Positions 1 to 8,224 of a stretch of DNA of 64,000 nt are shown here, piece by piece. The translations under genes were made by a program, and so were the position numbers. Below the pieces are notes generated by a model. The model ran no database searches. It saw only the letters and a program-made list of their open reading frames with translations, and had not been told where the DNA came from. Every line of letters starts with the position of its first letter. The first letter of the stretch is position 1. The stretch is taken from NCBI RefSeq assembly GCF_009712425.2, contig NZ_VCJR02000001.1, positions 1,368,001 through 1,432,000 on the forward strand. The letters are read 5' to 3'. This DNA is from Aquisalinus luteolus (GTDB lineage Bacteria > Pseudomonadota > Alphaproteobacteria > Caulobacterales > Parvularculaceae).

Positions 1-543
1 CTCAAGGCAGCCGGCGTCAGTGAGGTGCGGGCCGACTGGACCGAGACCGGAAAGGCCAATGTGCTGGCTGAGATCGAGACATTGCTGGCTACCAGGGGTC
101 ATAAACTGGTCGAGCACGAGATCGATCCGGAAAATGAGCGCGAGGTGCAAATCGTCAAGCTGCACGAAATTGTCGGCGCGACGATCCTGTCGCACCGCTT
201 CATGGGCCAGCCATTACCGTCCAAGCGGGGCAAGTTTGACTGGTCCCTCGGGCCAGGCGTGAGGGACATGGCCGAAGCGCAGGGTGCCGATTATGCGCTG
301 TTCCTGCATGCACGCGGTGAATATGCCTCATCAGGCCGGCAGGCCGTCGCCATCGGCCTCGCAGTTCTGGGTGCAGGTGGTGTCAGCACTGGCGGGCAGG
401 GCGCCTATGCCTCCCTCGTCGATATGCGCACGGGTGACATCATCTGGTTCAACGTCGCCTTTACCGGGCCGGGGACCGACATGCGAGAACAGGACGGCGC
501 GGAACATCTCGTCAGCGCGATCCTGAAGGATATTCCGCTGTGA
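1..543 (+). CDS. Hypothetical protein, C-terminal part (5' end outside window)
   Basis: The frame is open from base 1 to the TGA at 541-543, so the gene probably begins upstream; a GTG at 25 is in frame but has no convincing ribosome binding site. The visible 180 residues contain a segment ending in a phrase like 'ASLVDMRTGDIIWFN', a pattern seen in secreted or lipoprotein-type alphaproteobacterial proteins of unknown function. The stop overlaps the GTG start of the M48 lipoprotein gene, so the two are translationally coupled. I do not recognise a catalytic motif. The function is unknown. Confidence 0.75.
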   Translation, partial: LKAAGVSEVRADWTETGKANVLAEIETLLATRGHKLVEHEIDPENEREVQIVKLHEIVGATILSHRFMGQPLPSKRGKFDWSLGPGVRDMAEAQGADYALFLHARGEYASSGRQAVAIGLAVLGAGGVSTGGQGAYASLVDMRTGDIIWFNVAFTGPGTDMREQDGAEHLVSAILKDIPL

Positions 544-1703
544 GAGGGTTTCGCGCCATAGTCTCTTTTGCGGCAATAGCCGCGCTGTCCGCTTGCGCGA
601 CGACGGATGTCGATCCCCTGCAGGCGGACACACGCCCGTCCGAGGAAACCGATGAGGCAGGCCTGTGGCTGCGCATGGATGAGGCGGAGGACCTGCTCCA
701 GCAGTCCGCTGTCGTCGTTCGTGATCCGGCGCTCAATGCTTATGTCGATGAAGTGTTCTGCAATGTCGCGGGAGAGGCCTATTGCGACGATGTCCGCGTC
801 TATATAGTCGAGCAGCCCTATTTCAACGCCAACATGTCGCCCAACGGCATGATGCAGGTCTGGACCGGCTTGCTGTTGCGTGCGGAGAACGAGGCGCAGC
901 TCGCTTTCGTGCTCGGCCACGAATTCGCTCATTACCGCCAGCGTCATTCGCTGGAGCAATGGCGGGAAATCAACAATGCCGCCAATCTCTCCGTCTTGTT
1001 CAATGTTGGCGTTGCGGCTGCGGGCGTGCCCAATGCCGCCGTGCTCGGCAATTTCACGCTGGCCGCACAGCTCTATGGCTTTGGTCGCGACAAAGAGCGG
1101 GAGGCTGATGAGTTCGGCTTTGGATACTTTACTGAAGCTGGCTATGACCCCGCTGCCGCTGCAGGCATCTGGGAATATCTGATTGCAGAGACCGAAGCGT
1201 CGGACTCCGACAGGAAGAAGCGACAGATCGCCCGCTCCAGCATCTTCAGTACACACCCGGTTACCGCTGAGCGCGTCGAAACACTTAAGGGTCTTGCCGG
1301 AGAGGCAGAGGCTGGCATTGAGAATGATGAGGCGTTTGCTGGTGCTGTTGCGCCGTTTCTGAATGACTGGTTGGCTGACGATCTGGTACTGCGTGATTTC
1401 GGCCAGCATCTCCATCTGATCGATCACAAGATCGAGGCGGGTCAGAATCTCGGTGTTCTGTATTTCCGCCGCGGCGAAGCCTATCGTTTGCGCCGGGAGG
1501 ATGGCGACTTCGAGAGAGCGCTTGATAATTATAGCAAGGCTGTCCTCTTCGATGATGTGCCGCCACAAGGCTGGATGGCACTGGGCGAAGCTCTGCAGCG
1601 GCGTGGGGAGGAAATGGAGGCCCGCGCGGCCTATGGCAAGTATCTTGAGCTGATGCCGGACGCCCCTGAACGCGGGATCATTGAGGCATGGCTGGAGGAA
1701 TGA
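540..1703 (+). CDS. M48 family metalloprotease lipoprotein with C-terminal TPR region (BepA-like)
   Basis: A 387-residue lipoprotein. A short hydrophobic signal ends in the lipobox LSAC (Cys19), and the zinc-protease motif HEFAH lies at residues 127-131, with a downstream glutamate in 'KEREADEFG' as the likely third ligand. Residues from about 300 to the end look like tetratricopeptide repeats. This order matches periplasmic BepA/LoiP-type M48 proteases that act in outer-membrane protein quality control. The GTG start overlaps the preceding stop as GTGA, and the stop overlaps the next start as ATGA, so the three envelope genes form one unit. The family call is firm; the BepA role is inferred. 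Confidence 0.88.
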   Translation: MRGFRAIVSFAAIAALSACATTDVDPLQADTRPSEETDEAGLWLRMDEAEDLLQQSAVVVRDPALNAYVDEVFCNVAGEAYCDDVRVYIVEQPYFNANMSPNGMMQVWTGLLLRAENEAQLAFVLGHEFAHYRQRHSLEQWREINNAANLSVLFNVGVAAAGVPNAAVLGNFTLAAQLYGFGRDKEREADEFGFGYFTEAGYDPAAAAGIWEYLIAETEASDSDRKKRQIARSSIFSTHPVTAERVETLKGLAGEAEAGIENDEAFAGAVAPFLNDWLADDLVLRDFGQHLHLIDHKIEAGQNLGVLYFRRGEAYRLRREDGDFERALDNYSKAVLFDDVPPQGWMALGEALQRRGEEMEARAAYGKYLELMPDAPERGIIEAWLEE

Positions 1704-2287
1704 GACTAATGATATTCTTCATCCGGAAAAGTTTACTGACAGTTCTGCTTCTGGTCGCCATGTCAGGCTGTGTTGGCCTGATGCCGGTGAAAGGACCGCT
1801 GGATGTTGATGGCGCCTACCGCATCACGCTGGGCGAGACATGGTCAGCCTATCCGCGCGATTCCCGCACGAAGCTGCGCAATCTGACAATAGATGGGGAA
1901 GCGCTGAACTCCCTGACCTTTGCCGCATCGCTGGAGGACGGGCACACCTTGATCAGGACCTATGATCGCCAGCGCCTGCTGCCGGTCTATCGCTCTGACA
2001 TGTCCCAGACGGAAGTCGTCGAGTTCATTCGCGACAGCCTCAGCGTCGGTGGCATGGCGGATGCGACGATCACCAGCCTCAGGCCTGAACCCTTCGGCGC
2101 GCTGGAGGGCGTGCGCTTCGATGTGAAAGGGGCGACGCAACGCGGTCTCAACATGTCTGGCACGGGAAAGGCCGCGATAGAGGACGGCAAACTGCATCTC
2201 ATTATTTATACAGCGCCTACGGAATATTATTTCGGGCTGCATGAATATGAGGTCAATGAAATCCTCGCAAGTATCGAGTTGCTCTGA
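1700..2287 (+). CDS. Putative lipoprotein of unknown function
   Basis: About 195 residues. The N-terminus has a basic start, a hydrophobic core and the lipobox-like MSGC, so an acylated envelope protein is likely. Start choice is open: ATG at 1700 overlaps the previous stop, while ATG at 1709 has GGAGG at 1694-1698 in good spacing. The body contains no motif I recognise. It is third in the envelope operon behind the M48 lipoprotein and ends directly against the convergent MATE gene, leaving no intergenic base. Confidence 0.78.
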   Translation: MRLMIFFIRKSLLTVLLLVAMSGCVGLMPVKGPLDVDGAYRITLGETWSAYPRDSRTKLRNLTIDGEALNSLTFAASLEDGHTLIRTYDRQRLLPVYRSDMSQTEVVEFIRDSLSVGGMADATITSLRPEPFGALEGVRFDVKGATQRGLNMSGTGKAAIEDGKLHLIIYTAPTEYYFGLHEYEVNEILASIELL

Positions 2288-3670
2288 TCAGCTTGCCTTC
2301 GCCTTGACCATCGGCAGGCCGTCGGCTCGCAACAAGCCAGCCTGACGCGTGGCGTAAAGTCCACCAAGTCCGCCAACGACATTCCCCGCCGCGACGGACA
2401 GATAGACGCCGATGACGCTGTCTCTCGTCGCGAAGAAATACGCCAGCGGAATGGCGACGACGGCCATGCGAACAAACGCCGCTGCAGTGCCCGCCAGCGG
2501 TTTACCGCGCGCATTGCAGGCCGAGACAGCAACGACCAGCCAGCCAAAGCCGAAAAGCGACCATGGCACGTAACGCAGATAATCGGCTGCCTGCGTCTGG
2601 ATGCTGTCTGTCTCCGTGAACAGGCCGGCTATGGGCGAGGCGAGTGCAAACAGGAACACTGTCATCACGGCGATATAGATCAGGATCCAGCTTGCCGCCG
2701 TCACGATACCCTTGCTGACTCTTTCCTTTTCGCCCGCACCCCAGTTCTGGCCAACATAAGGCGAGATACTGCCCGACATGGCGAGCAGAGGCACGGCGGC
2801 AAGGGCCTGAACGCGTGTTGCCGCGCCGAAGGCGGCAACGCTTTCCTGACTGATCAGGCCGAGAAATCCGGTGATGACCGACAGGCCCAGCGGATTGATC
2901 ATGTTGGAGATGGCGGCTGGTGCGCCGATCTGGACTATCTTTGACCAGTTCCTCAGTGTCTCGCCAATCGGCGGCATAGTCCAGTCGATGACCCGCTCGC
3001 GGTAGTGCAGGATAGCCAGCGCCGCGACAAGGGACGAAGCGCGGGCGATGACGGACGCCCAGGCAGCGCCCTGAATACCAAGCGCCGGGATGGGCCCGGC
3101 ACCAAAGATCAGCAGCGGGTCGAGGGCGATGTTGACGACAGCGACAAAGCCCATGATCAGGGCAGGGAACAGCGTATCGCCGCCGGACCTGATGATGTTG
3201 TTCCCCACGATGGGTACAACGAGCAGTATCGCGCCGGGAAACCATATCTGCATATAGGAGACGGCAAGGGGCAGCGTCGTTTCATCAGCATTGAGCAGGG
3301 TAAAGAGTGGCCGTGCGAAAATGATCCCGAGTACACCAATCACGATGGCGATCAGGACCGAGATCACGAGTCCGTCAGTGGACAGCCGACGCACGCTGTC
3401 TCGGTCATTTTCGCCAATCGCCCGGGCAACGACAGATGAAACGCCGGCGCCGAGCCCGATGGCAAGGCTGGTCACCGCCAGCATGATCGGGAAACAGAAA
3501 CTGATCGCGGCCAATGGCTCAGGCCCGAGCTTGCCTATGAAATAGGCGTCGGCAAAGGAAATGCTAATGACCGTCAGTACACCCAGAACCAGCGGCGCGG
3601 TCAGCCGCGCCAGCGTCGCCGGAACGCTTCCTCTCGTCAGGACTGCCTGATTGTCATTCTGCTCTGCCAT
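2288..3670 (-). CDS. MATE family efflux transporter
   Basis: About 460 residues with twelve predicted membrane segments in two related halves, as in MATE/NorM exporters. Typical features include 'APLVLGVLTVISISFADAYF' in the first helix region and a second-half repeat around 'IGAPAAISNMINPLG'. MATE proteins extrude cationic drugs or metabolites by Na+ or H+ antiport across the inner membrane; the substrate here cannot be read from sequence. ATG at 3670 is chosen over a TTG at 3697; neither has a strong ribosome site. It is convergent with the preceding lipoprotein gene. Confidence 0.9.
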   Translation of the reverse strand: MAEQNDNQAVLTRGSVPATLARLTAPLVLGVLTVISISFADAYFIGKLGPEPLAAISFCFPIMLAVTSLAIGLGAGVSSVVARAIGENDRDSVRRLSTDGLVISVLIAIVIGVLGIIFARPLFTLLNADETTLPLAVSYMQIWFPGAILLVVPIVGNNIIRSGGDTLFPALIMGFVAVVNIALDPLLIFGAGPIPALGIQGAAWASVIARASSLVAALAILHYRERVIDWTMPPIGETLRNWSKIVQIGAPAAISNMINPLGLSVITGFLGLISQESVAAFGAATRVQALAAVPLLAMSGSISPYVGQNWGAGEKERVSKGIVTAASWILIYIAVMTVFLFALASPIAGLFTETDSIQTQAADYLRYVPWSLFGFGWLVVAVSACNARGKPLAGTAAAFVRMAVVAIPLAYFFATRDSVIGVYLSVAAGNVVGGLGGLYATRQAGLLRADGLPMVKAKAS

Positions 3671-3741
3671 CTGTGCCTGACTGTTGCGAAGCTTCAATGA
3701 TAGGGCGCAAGCGGCATAGGGCGAGCAGTCTCGCCTGATTG

Positions 3742-4383
3742 TCAGTCAGCGTCTGGTTGATTATCGGGATGAGCGCGCTGGAATGCCTTCAGCTCTTCAC
3801 AAGCCTGCCTGACTTTCAGCAACTTCGGATATGGAGACAGATCAACCTCGAACCGGTCAGCGCTGTAGAGCTGGGGGATCAGATAGCAGTCGGCGATGGT
3901 CGGTGTGTCGCCGAAACAGAATTCGCCTTCATGCTCGTTATTAAGAACGAGCGTCTCCAGCGTTTCGAATGCGGGTATCATCCATGTGGCCGCCCATTTG
4001 TTGATACCTGCCTGGTCCTGACCGAATTCAGCTTTCAGATATTTCAGGACACGCAGATTACCCAGAGGATGGGTGTCGCAGCCGATGACCGCCGCCATCG
4101 CACGAACGGTGGCGCGGTCTTCCGGCAGGACCGGTAAGAGAGCCGGCGAGGGCTTGTACTCCTCCAGATATTCGATGATCGCCGGTGACTGGCAAATGCT
4201 GGTGCCCTCATCCGTTACGAGGGTCGGAACCAGCCCCTGTCGGTTCTGTTCCAGATAAGCAGGCTGCTTGTGCGCGCCTTCGCGAAGGTCGACCGTTTCG
4301 ATCTCGTAGTCGATGCCTTTCAGTTCCAGCGCGATGCGTGTCCGATAAGACGTTCCCGAGCGCCAGTAACTATACAGTTTCAT
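3742..4383 (-). CDS. maiA: Maleylacetoacetate isomerase (zeta-class GST)
   Basis: 213 residues. The N-terminal thioredoxin-like GST domain begins MKLYSYWRSG and carries 'GLVPTL' and 'ICQSPAIIEYLEE', the glutathione-binding region with the conserved QS pair. A helical C-terminal domain follows. It catalyses glutathione-dependent cis-trans isomerisation of maleylacetoacetate to fumarylacetoacetate, the step between HmgA and fumarylacetoacetase, both encoded divergently next door. The start at 4383 is preferred because GGAGGA lies four bases upstream; an adjacent ATG at 4386 would be too close. The neighbours make the function firm. Confidence 0.92.
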   Translation of the reverse strand: MKLYSYWRSGTSYRTRIALELKGIDYEIETVDLREGAHKQPAYLEQNRQGLVPTLVTDEGTSICQSPAIIEYLEEYKPSPALLPVLPEDRATVRAMAAVIGCDTHPLGNLRVLKYLKAEFGQDQAGINKWAATWMIPAFETLETLVLNNEHEGEFCFGDTPTIADCYLIPQLYSADRFEVDLSPYPKLLKVRQACEELKAFQRAHPDNQPDAD

Positions 4384-4400
4384 CATGTCCTCCGGGATTG

Positions 4401-4440
4401 GTTGCAAATGTAACAAAAATCACTTAGTTTCAAATGATAC
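4401..4440. promoter_or_regulatory. Paired palindromic operator candidate between maiA and hpd
   Basis: Two related imperfect palindromes lie in the 91-base divergent spacer: GTTGCAAATGTAAC at 4401-4414 and GTTTCAAATGATAC at 4427-4440, each pairing in five of seven positions, with start-to-start spacing of 26 bases. They share GTT-N-CAAATG-N2-AC. The position between two divergent catabolic units whose operon ends in a marR gene suggests binding sites for that MarR protein. The repeat is seen directly; the regulator assignment is inference. Confidence 0.5.
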
Positions 4441-4474
4441 AACTTATAAAATTCGCTTCAAGGTGGAGACTACC

Positions 4475-5524
4475 ATGACAGGCATTGATAATCCCCTCGG
4501 CACAGACGGTTTCGAATTCGTGATGTTCACATCGGACAACGTCGCCAGGCAATCGGCCCTCTTTGAAAAAATGGGCATACCCGCTATCGCAAGGCACAAG
4601 AAGCAGGACATCACCCTGCACCGATCAGGCGAGATCACATTGCTGGTCAATGGCGTCAAGGGTGGCCACGCAGAAGATTTCGCCAAGACCCACGGTCCCA
4701 GCGCCTGCGGCATGGCCTTCCGGGTCAAGTACGCCGAGAAAGCCTACAAGGGCGCGCTGGAGCGCGGCGCGACAGCGGTAGAAGACCGCAATGACCCCAT
4801 CAACGCCCGTGCGATCGAAGGTATTGGCGGCGCTCGCGTTTACCTGATCGATCAGTATGGCGACGAGAATTTCTATGCGGACGATTTCGAGCTTATCGAT
4901 GGCAAGAGTTGGGACGAGATTGGCCCCACCGGCCTGAAGTATCTCGACCACCTGACCCACAATGTCCGCCGTGGCCAGATGAAGGTCTGGGCCGATTATT
5001 ATGAGCGTATCTTCAATTTCCGCGAAATCCGTCACTTCGATATCGAGGGCAAGAAAACCGGCCTTTTCTCCAAGGCGATGACCAGCCCCGACGGCAATAT
5101 CAAGATTCCGCTGAACGAAAGCCAGGACGACAAGTCCCAGATTGAGGAGTTCATCCGCGAGTATAATGGCGAAGGCATCCAGCACATCGCGCTGGAGACG
5201 GGCGATATCTACAAGACGATCCCGGACATGCGAGAGCGCGGTGTCATTTTTCAGGATACGCCGGAGACCTATTACGAGCTCATCGACAAGCGCCTGCCTG
5301 AGCATTCCGAGGATGTCGCGTTCCTGAAGGACCAGCGTATCCTGATCGATGGCGGTGAAGCGCAAGGCGGCGGGTTCCTGCTGCAGATCTTCATGGAAAA
5401 CTCCATCGGCCCGATCTTCTTCGAAATCATACAGCGCAAGGGCAATGAAGGCTTCGGTGAAGGCAACTTCAAAGCGCTGTTTGAATCGATCGAACTCGAT
5501 CAGGAACGCCGGGGTGTCATTTAA
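4475..5524 (+). CDS. hpd: 4-hydroxyphenylpyruvate dioxygenase
   Basis: 349 residues, a normal length for bacterial HPPD. It converts 4-hydroxyphenylpyruvate and O2 to homogentisate and CO2. Two vicinal-oxygen-chelate halves are visible; the iron ligands are His159 (in LDHLTHN), His237 (in GIQHIAL) and Glu317 (in FFEII). The C-terminal helix 'GFGEGNFKALFESIE' is characteristic. ATG 4475 is chosen because GGTGGAG lies at 4462-4468; frame extension upstream lacks a good site. The hmgA start follows two bases after the stop. Confidence 0.96.
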   Translation: MTGIDNPLGTDGFEFVMFTSDNVARQSALFEKMGIPAIARHKKQDITLHRSGEITLLVNGVKGGHAEDFAKTHGPSACGMAFRVKYAEKAYKGALERGATAVEDRNDPINARAIEGIGGARVYLIDQYGDENFYADDFELIDGKSWDEIGPTGLKYLDHLTHNVRRGQMKVWADYYERIFNFREIRHFDIEGKKTGLFSKAMTSPDGNIKIPLNESQDDKSQIEEFIREYNGEGIQHIALETGDIYKTIPDMRERGVIFQDTPETYYELIDKRLPEHSEDVAFLKDQRILIDGGEAQGGGFLLQIFMENSIGPIFFEIIQRKGNEGFGEGNFKALFESIELDQERRGVI

Positions 5525-5526
5525 CC

Positions 5527-6672
5527 ATGAGTGACAAGAAGAACTGGATCATGCCGCGCCGCGTGGAGGGAGAGGCCTCGCGCCAGGCGCATGCCGACCT
5601 GCCGAAAGGTACCTATGAGCGGGAAATCTCCAAGGAGGGCTTCTTCGGCCCTGCAGCTTTCCTGCACCATACCCATCCGCCAACAGGCTGGACCAGTTTC
5701 GAGGGGCCGCTGCGGCCACGCGCCTTCAACCTGTCAAAGCTGGACCATGGCCATCATTCGCCATGGTCAGCCACGCGCATACTCTCCAACAAGCACATGG
5801 AAATGCGCTTCTGGAAGCTGACGGAAGCGATGCCGTCACTCGCCCGCAATGCCGATGGTGACCAGCTCTTGTTCATCCATCGCGGCGAGGGCGCACTCTA
5901 TTGCGATTACGGCCATCTCGATTATGAGCAGGGCGACTATATTGTTCTACCGCGCGGTACGATGTGGCGGCTCGATCCGTCGTCCGATAATGAAGTCCTG
6001 ATGATAGAGGCGACCAACAGTCATTATACCCTGCCGGACAAGGGGCTTGTCGGCCCGCACGCAATATTCGATCCGGCGCTTCTGGACGCCCCCAGTATCA
6101 ATGATGCTTTCCGTGCGCAGCAGGGTGAGATCGAGACACGCGTAGAGATCAAGAAGCGCGGCGCTGTTTCCGTCGCGACCTTCCCGTTCAACCCGCTCGA
6201 TGCCATTGGCTGGCATGGCGAATTGAGCGTTGTACGGATCAATGTCCGCCATATCCGGCCGCTCATGTCGCACCGCTATCACGTGCCGCCCTCGGCGCAC
6301 ACGACCTTCATGTCGGATCGCTTCGTCGTCTGCACCTTCGCGCCGCGACCATTCGAGACCGATCCCGGCGCGCTGAAAGTGCCGTTTTTTCACAATAATG
6401 ACGATTACGAAGAAATCCTGTTCTATCACGCCGGCGATTTCTTCTCCCGTGACAATATCGAGGCGGGCATGATGACGGTGCACCCGTCGGGCTTCACCCA
6501 CGGCCCGCATCCTAAAGCCCTGAAAGGCATGTTCACGCCGAAGAAAGAAGCGACGGACGAATATGCCGTGATGATCGATACCCGCGACCCGATCGATTTC
6601 CATGAGGACGCCAGGCATGTCGAGTGGGAAGGCTATGTGAACAGCTGGCAGAACCAGGCTACGGACGACTGA
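5527..6672 (+). CDS. hmgA: Homogentisate 1,2-dioxygenase, short form
   Basis: 381 residues, a cupin-fold ring-cleavage enzyme turning homogentisate into maleylacetoacetate. 'PTGWTSFEGPLRPRAF' near residue 52 and the C-terminal 'HPSGFTHGPHP' are family signatures. Candidate iron ligands His289, Glu295 and His325 reproduce the 6- and 30-residue spacings of the human ligands H335, E341 and H371. The protein is roughly 50 residues shorter than the Pseudomonas and human enzymes (about 430-445). It starts two bases after hpd, with no strong ribosome site of its own, so coupling is likely. Confidence 0.92.
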   Translation: MSDKKNWIMPRRVEGEASRQAHADLPKGTYEREISKEGFFGPAAFLHHTHPPTGWTSFEGPLRPRAFNLSKLDHGHHSPWSATRILSNKHMEMRFWKLTEAMPSLARNADGDQLLFIHRGEGALYCDYGHLDYEQGDYIVLPRGTMWRLDPSSDNEVLMIEATNSHYTLPDKGLVGPHAIFDPALLDAPSINDAFRAQQGEIETRVEIKKRGAVSVATFPFNPLDAIGWHGELSVVRINVRHIRPLMSHRYHVPPSAHTTFMSDRFVVCTFAPRPFETDPGALKVPFFHNNDDYEEILFYHAGDFFSRDNIEAGMMTVHPSGFTHGPHPKALKGMFTPKKEATDEYAVMIDTRDPIDFHEDARHVEWEGYVNSWQNQATDD

Positions 6673-6702
6673 TCTTAAGATAATTTTACAAGGAGGAAGT
6701 TG

Positions 6703-7719
6703 ATGAAACTTGCATCCCTCAAACACGAACGTGACGGCATTCTGGTAGTCGTATCCCGCGACCTTGAAACCTGTATCGAGGCTGGCGAAATCGCGCCGAC
6801 AATGCAGGTGGCTCTCGACAATTGGGACGCGGTCGCTCCAAAACTGCAAAAACTCTATCAGGCCCTCAATGAAGGCTCGATAAACGCGCGTCCGTTCAAC
6901 GAGGAGGCGTGTGCATCACCCCTGCCGCGTGCCTATCAGTGGGCGGATGGTTCTGCCTATGTCAATCACGTCGAACTGGTCCGCAAGGCCCGTGGTGCCG
7001 AGATGCCGGAGAGCTTCTGGGAAGACCCGCTGATGTATCAGGGTGGTTCTGATGCCTTTCTCGATCCGCGCGGTGACATCGAGATTGAGGACACCGCCTG
7101 GGGCATCGACATGGAAGGCGAGATCGCGGTCGTTACCGGTGATGTTCCCATGGGCGTCAGCGCACGGGACGCAGGCTCCCATATCCGCCTGTTGATGCTG
7201 GTCAATGATGTGTCCCTGCGCAATCTTATTCCCGGTGAACTGGGCAAGGGCTTCGGTTTCTTCCAGTCCAAGCCATCCAGTGCCTTTTCGCCTGTGGCCG
7301 TTACGCCTGATGAGCTGGGTGACGCATGGAAAGACAACAAGGTCCATCTGCCGCTGAAGGTTGACTATAACGGCCAGCCTTTTGGCCGGGCCAATGCGGG
7401 CGTCGACATGACCTTCGATTTCGGCCGTCTGGTGGCTCATGCTGCGAAATCACGGCCCCTGGGTGCTGGCGCGATCATCGGATCGGGTACCGTATCCAAC
7501 AAGCTCGATGGCGGGCCGGGCAAACCGGTCAGCGCCGGCGGTGTCGGCTATTCCTGCATCGCCGAAATCCGCATGATCGAGACCATCGATCAGGGCAAGC
7601 CGGATACACAGTTCATGTCATACGGCGATACCGTCCGCATCTGGATGGATGACGAAAATGGCAAGTCGATCTTCGGGGCTATCGACCAGAAGGTCAGCCA
7701 GTATAATCCGCCGCGATAG
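6703..7719 (+). CDS. fahA: Fumarylacetoacetase / fumarylacetoacetate hydrolase family
   Basis: 338 residues. The FAH fold with its acidic metal site is visible around 'WEDPLMYQGGSDAFL' and 'AWGIDMEGEIAVV' (residues 106-143), followed by 'LVNDVSLRNLIP' and 'IGSGTVSN'. It hydrolyses fumarylacetoacetate to fumarate and acetoacetate, the last step of tyrosine breakdown, which fits its place after hpd and hmgA. ATG 6703 has AGGAGG at 6691-6696. The shorter bacterial FAH type also includes other hydrolases, but the context makes this assignment strong. Confidence 0.92.
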   Translation: MKLASLKHERDGILVVVSRDLETCIEAGEIAPTMQVALDNWDAVAPKLQKLYQALNEGSINARPFNEEACASPLPRAYQWADGSAYVNHVELVRKARGAEMPESFWEDPLMYQGGSDAFLDPRGDIEIEDTAWGIDMEGEIAVVTGDVPMGVSARDAGSHIRLLMLVNDVSLRNLIPGELGKGFGFFQSKPSSAFSPVAVTPDELGDAWKDNKVHLPLKVDYNGQPFGRANAGVDMTFDFGRLVAHAAKSRPLGAGAIIGSGTVSNKLDGGPGKPVSAGGVGYSCIAEIRMIETIDQGKPDTQFMSYGDTVRIWMDDENGKSIFGAIDQKVSQYNPPR

Positions 7720-7750
7720 CTGAGGACTGAATTGGTCGGGGGTATATGTT

Positions 7751-8224
7751 GTGACTGAAAGCGCCACAGAAACCAGGACGGGTGAGCCGTTTATTCTGGA
7801 AGAGTTCATGCCGTTCAAGCTGGCTGTGCTCAGCGATGCGGTGTCGAAACTTATTGCCCGCGATTATTCTGACCGTTTCGGGATCACCATCGCCGAGTGG
7901 CGGGTGATGGCGCTGGTTAGCCAATATGATGAGGTCCGTGCCCAGACGGTCGTCGACAAGACGCCGATGGACAAGGTCGCTGTTTCCCGTGCCGTTGCAT
8001 CGCTGGTCGAGAAAGGGTTGCTGGAAAAGCGCACGAGCGAAACGGACCGGCGATCGGCGCTGCTGCACCTGAGCGAAAAGGGTAGTGACATCGCCAACGA
8101 GATTCAGGCGGTAGCAAAAAGTCACAATGACGACGTGCTTCAGGCCCTGAACAAGACGGAGCTGGCAGCTCTTCAAGGCCTTCTCGACAAGCTGATCGTT
8201 CAGGCAAAGAACCTCACCCGGTAA
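7751..8224 (+). CDS. MarR family regulator, probably of the tyrosine catabolic locus
   Basis: 157 residues with the MarR winged helix: 'GITIAEWRVMALVSQ', the recognition helix around 'DKVAVSRAVASLVEKGLL', and the wing 'KRTSETDRRSALLHLSEKG'. MarR proteins bind palindromes as dimers and are usually released by an aromatic ligand. It is the last gene after hpd-hmgA-fahA, making it a candidate sensor of a pathway intermediate acting at the repeat at 4401-4440. GTG 7751 is used, with GGGGG at 7738-7742. No operator copy is obvious in front of the gene itself. Confidence 0.88.
   Translation: MTESATETRTGEPFILEEFMPFKLAVLSDAVSKLIARDYSDRFGITIAEWRVMALVSQYDEVRAQTVVDKTPMDKVAVSRAVASLVEKGLLEKRTSETDRRSALLHLSEKGSDIANEIQAVAKSHNDDVLQALNKTELAALQGLLDKLIVQAKNLTR

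Noticed and set aside
405-1568. A 387-codon minus-strand open frame opposite the M48 lipoprotein gene
   Set aside because: It mirrors the real gene, has no family motif, signal or ribosome site, and overlaps a protein with a clear HEFAH site.
5947-6849. A 300-codon minus-strand frame over hmgA and the start of fahA
   Set aside because: It covers two confirmed catabolic genes and contains no known motif.
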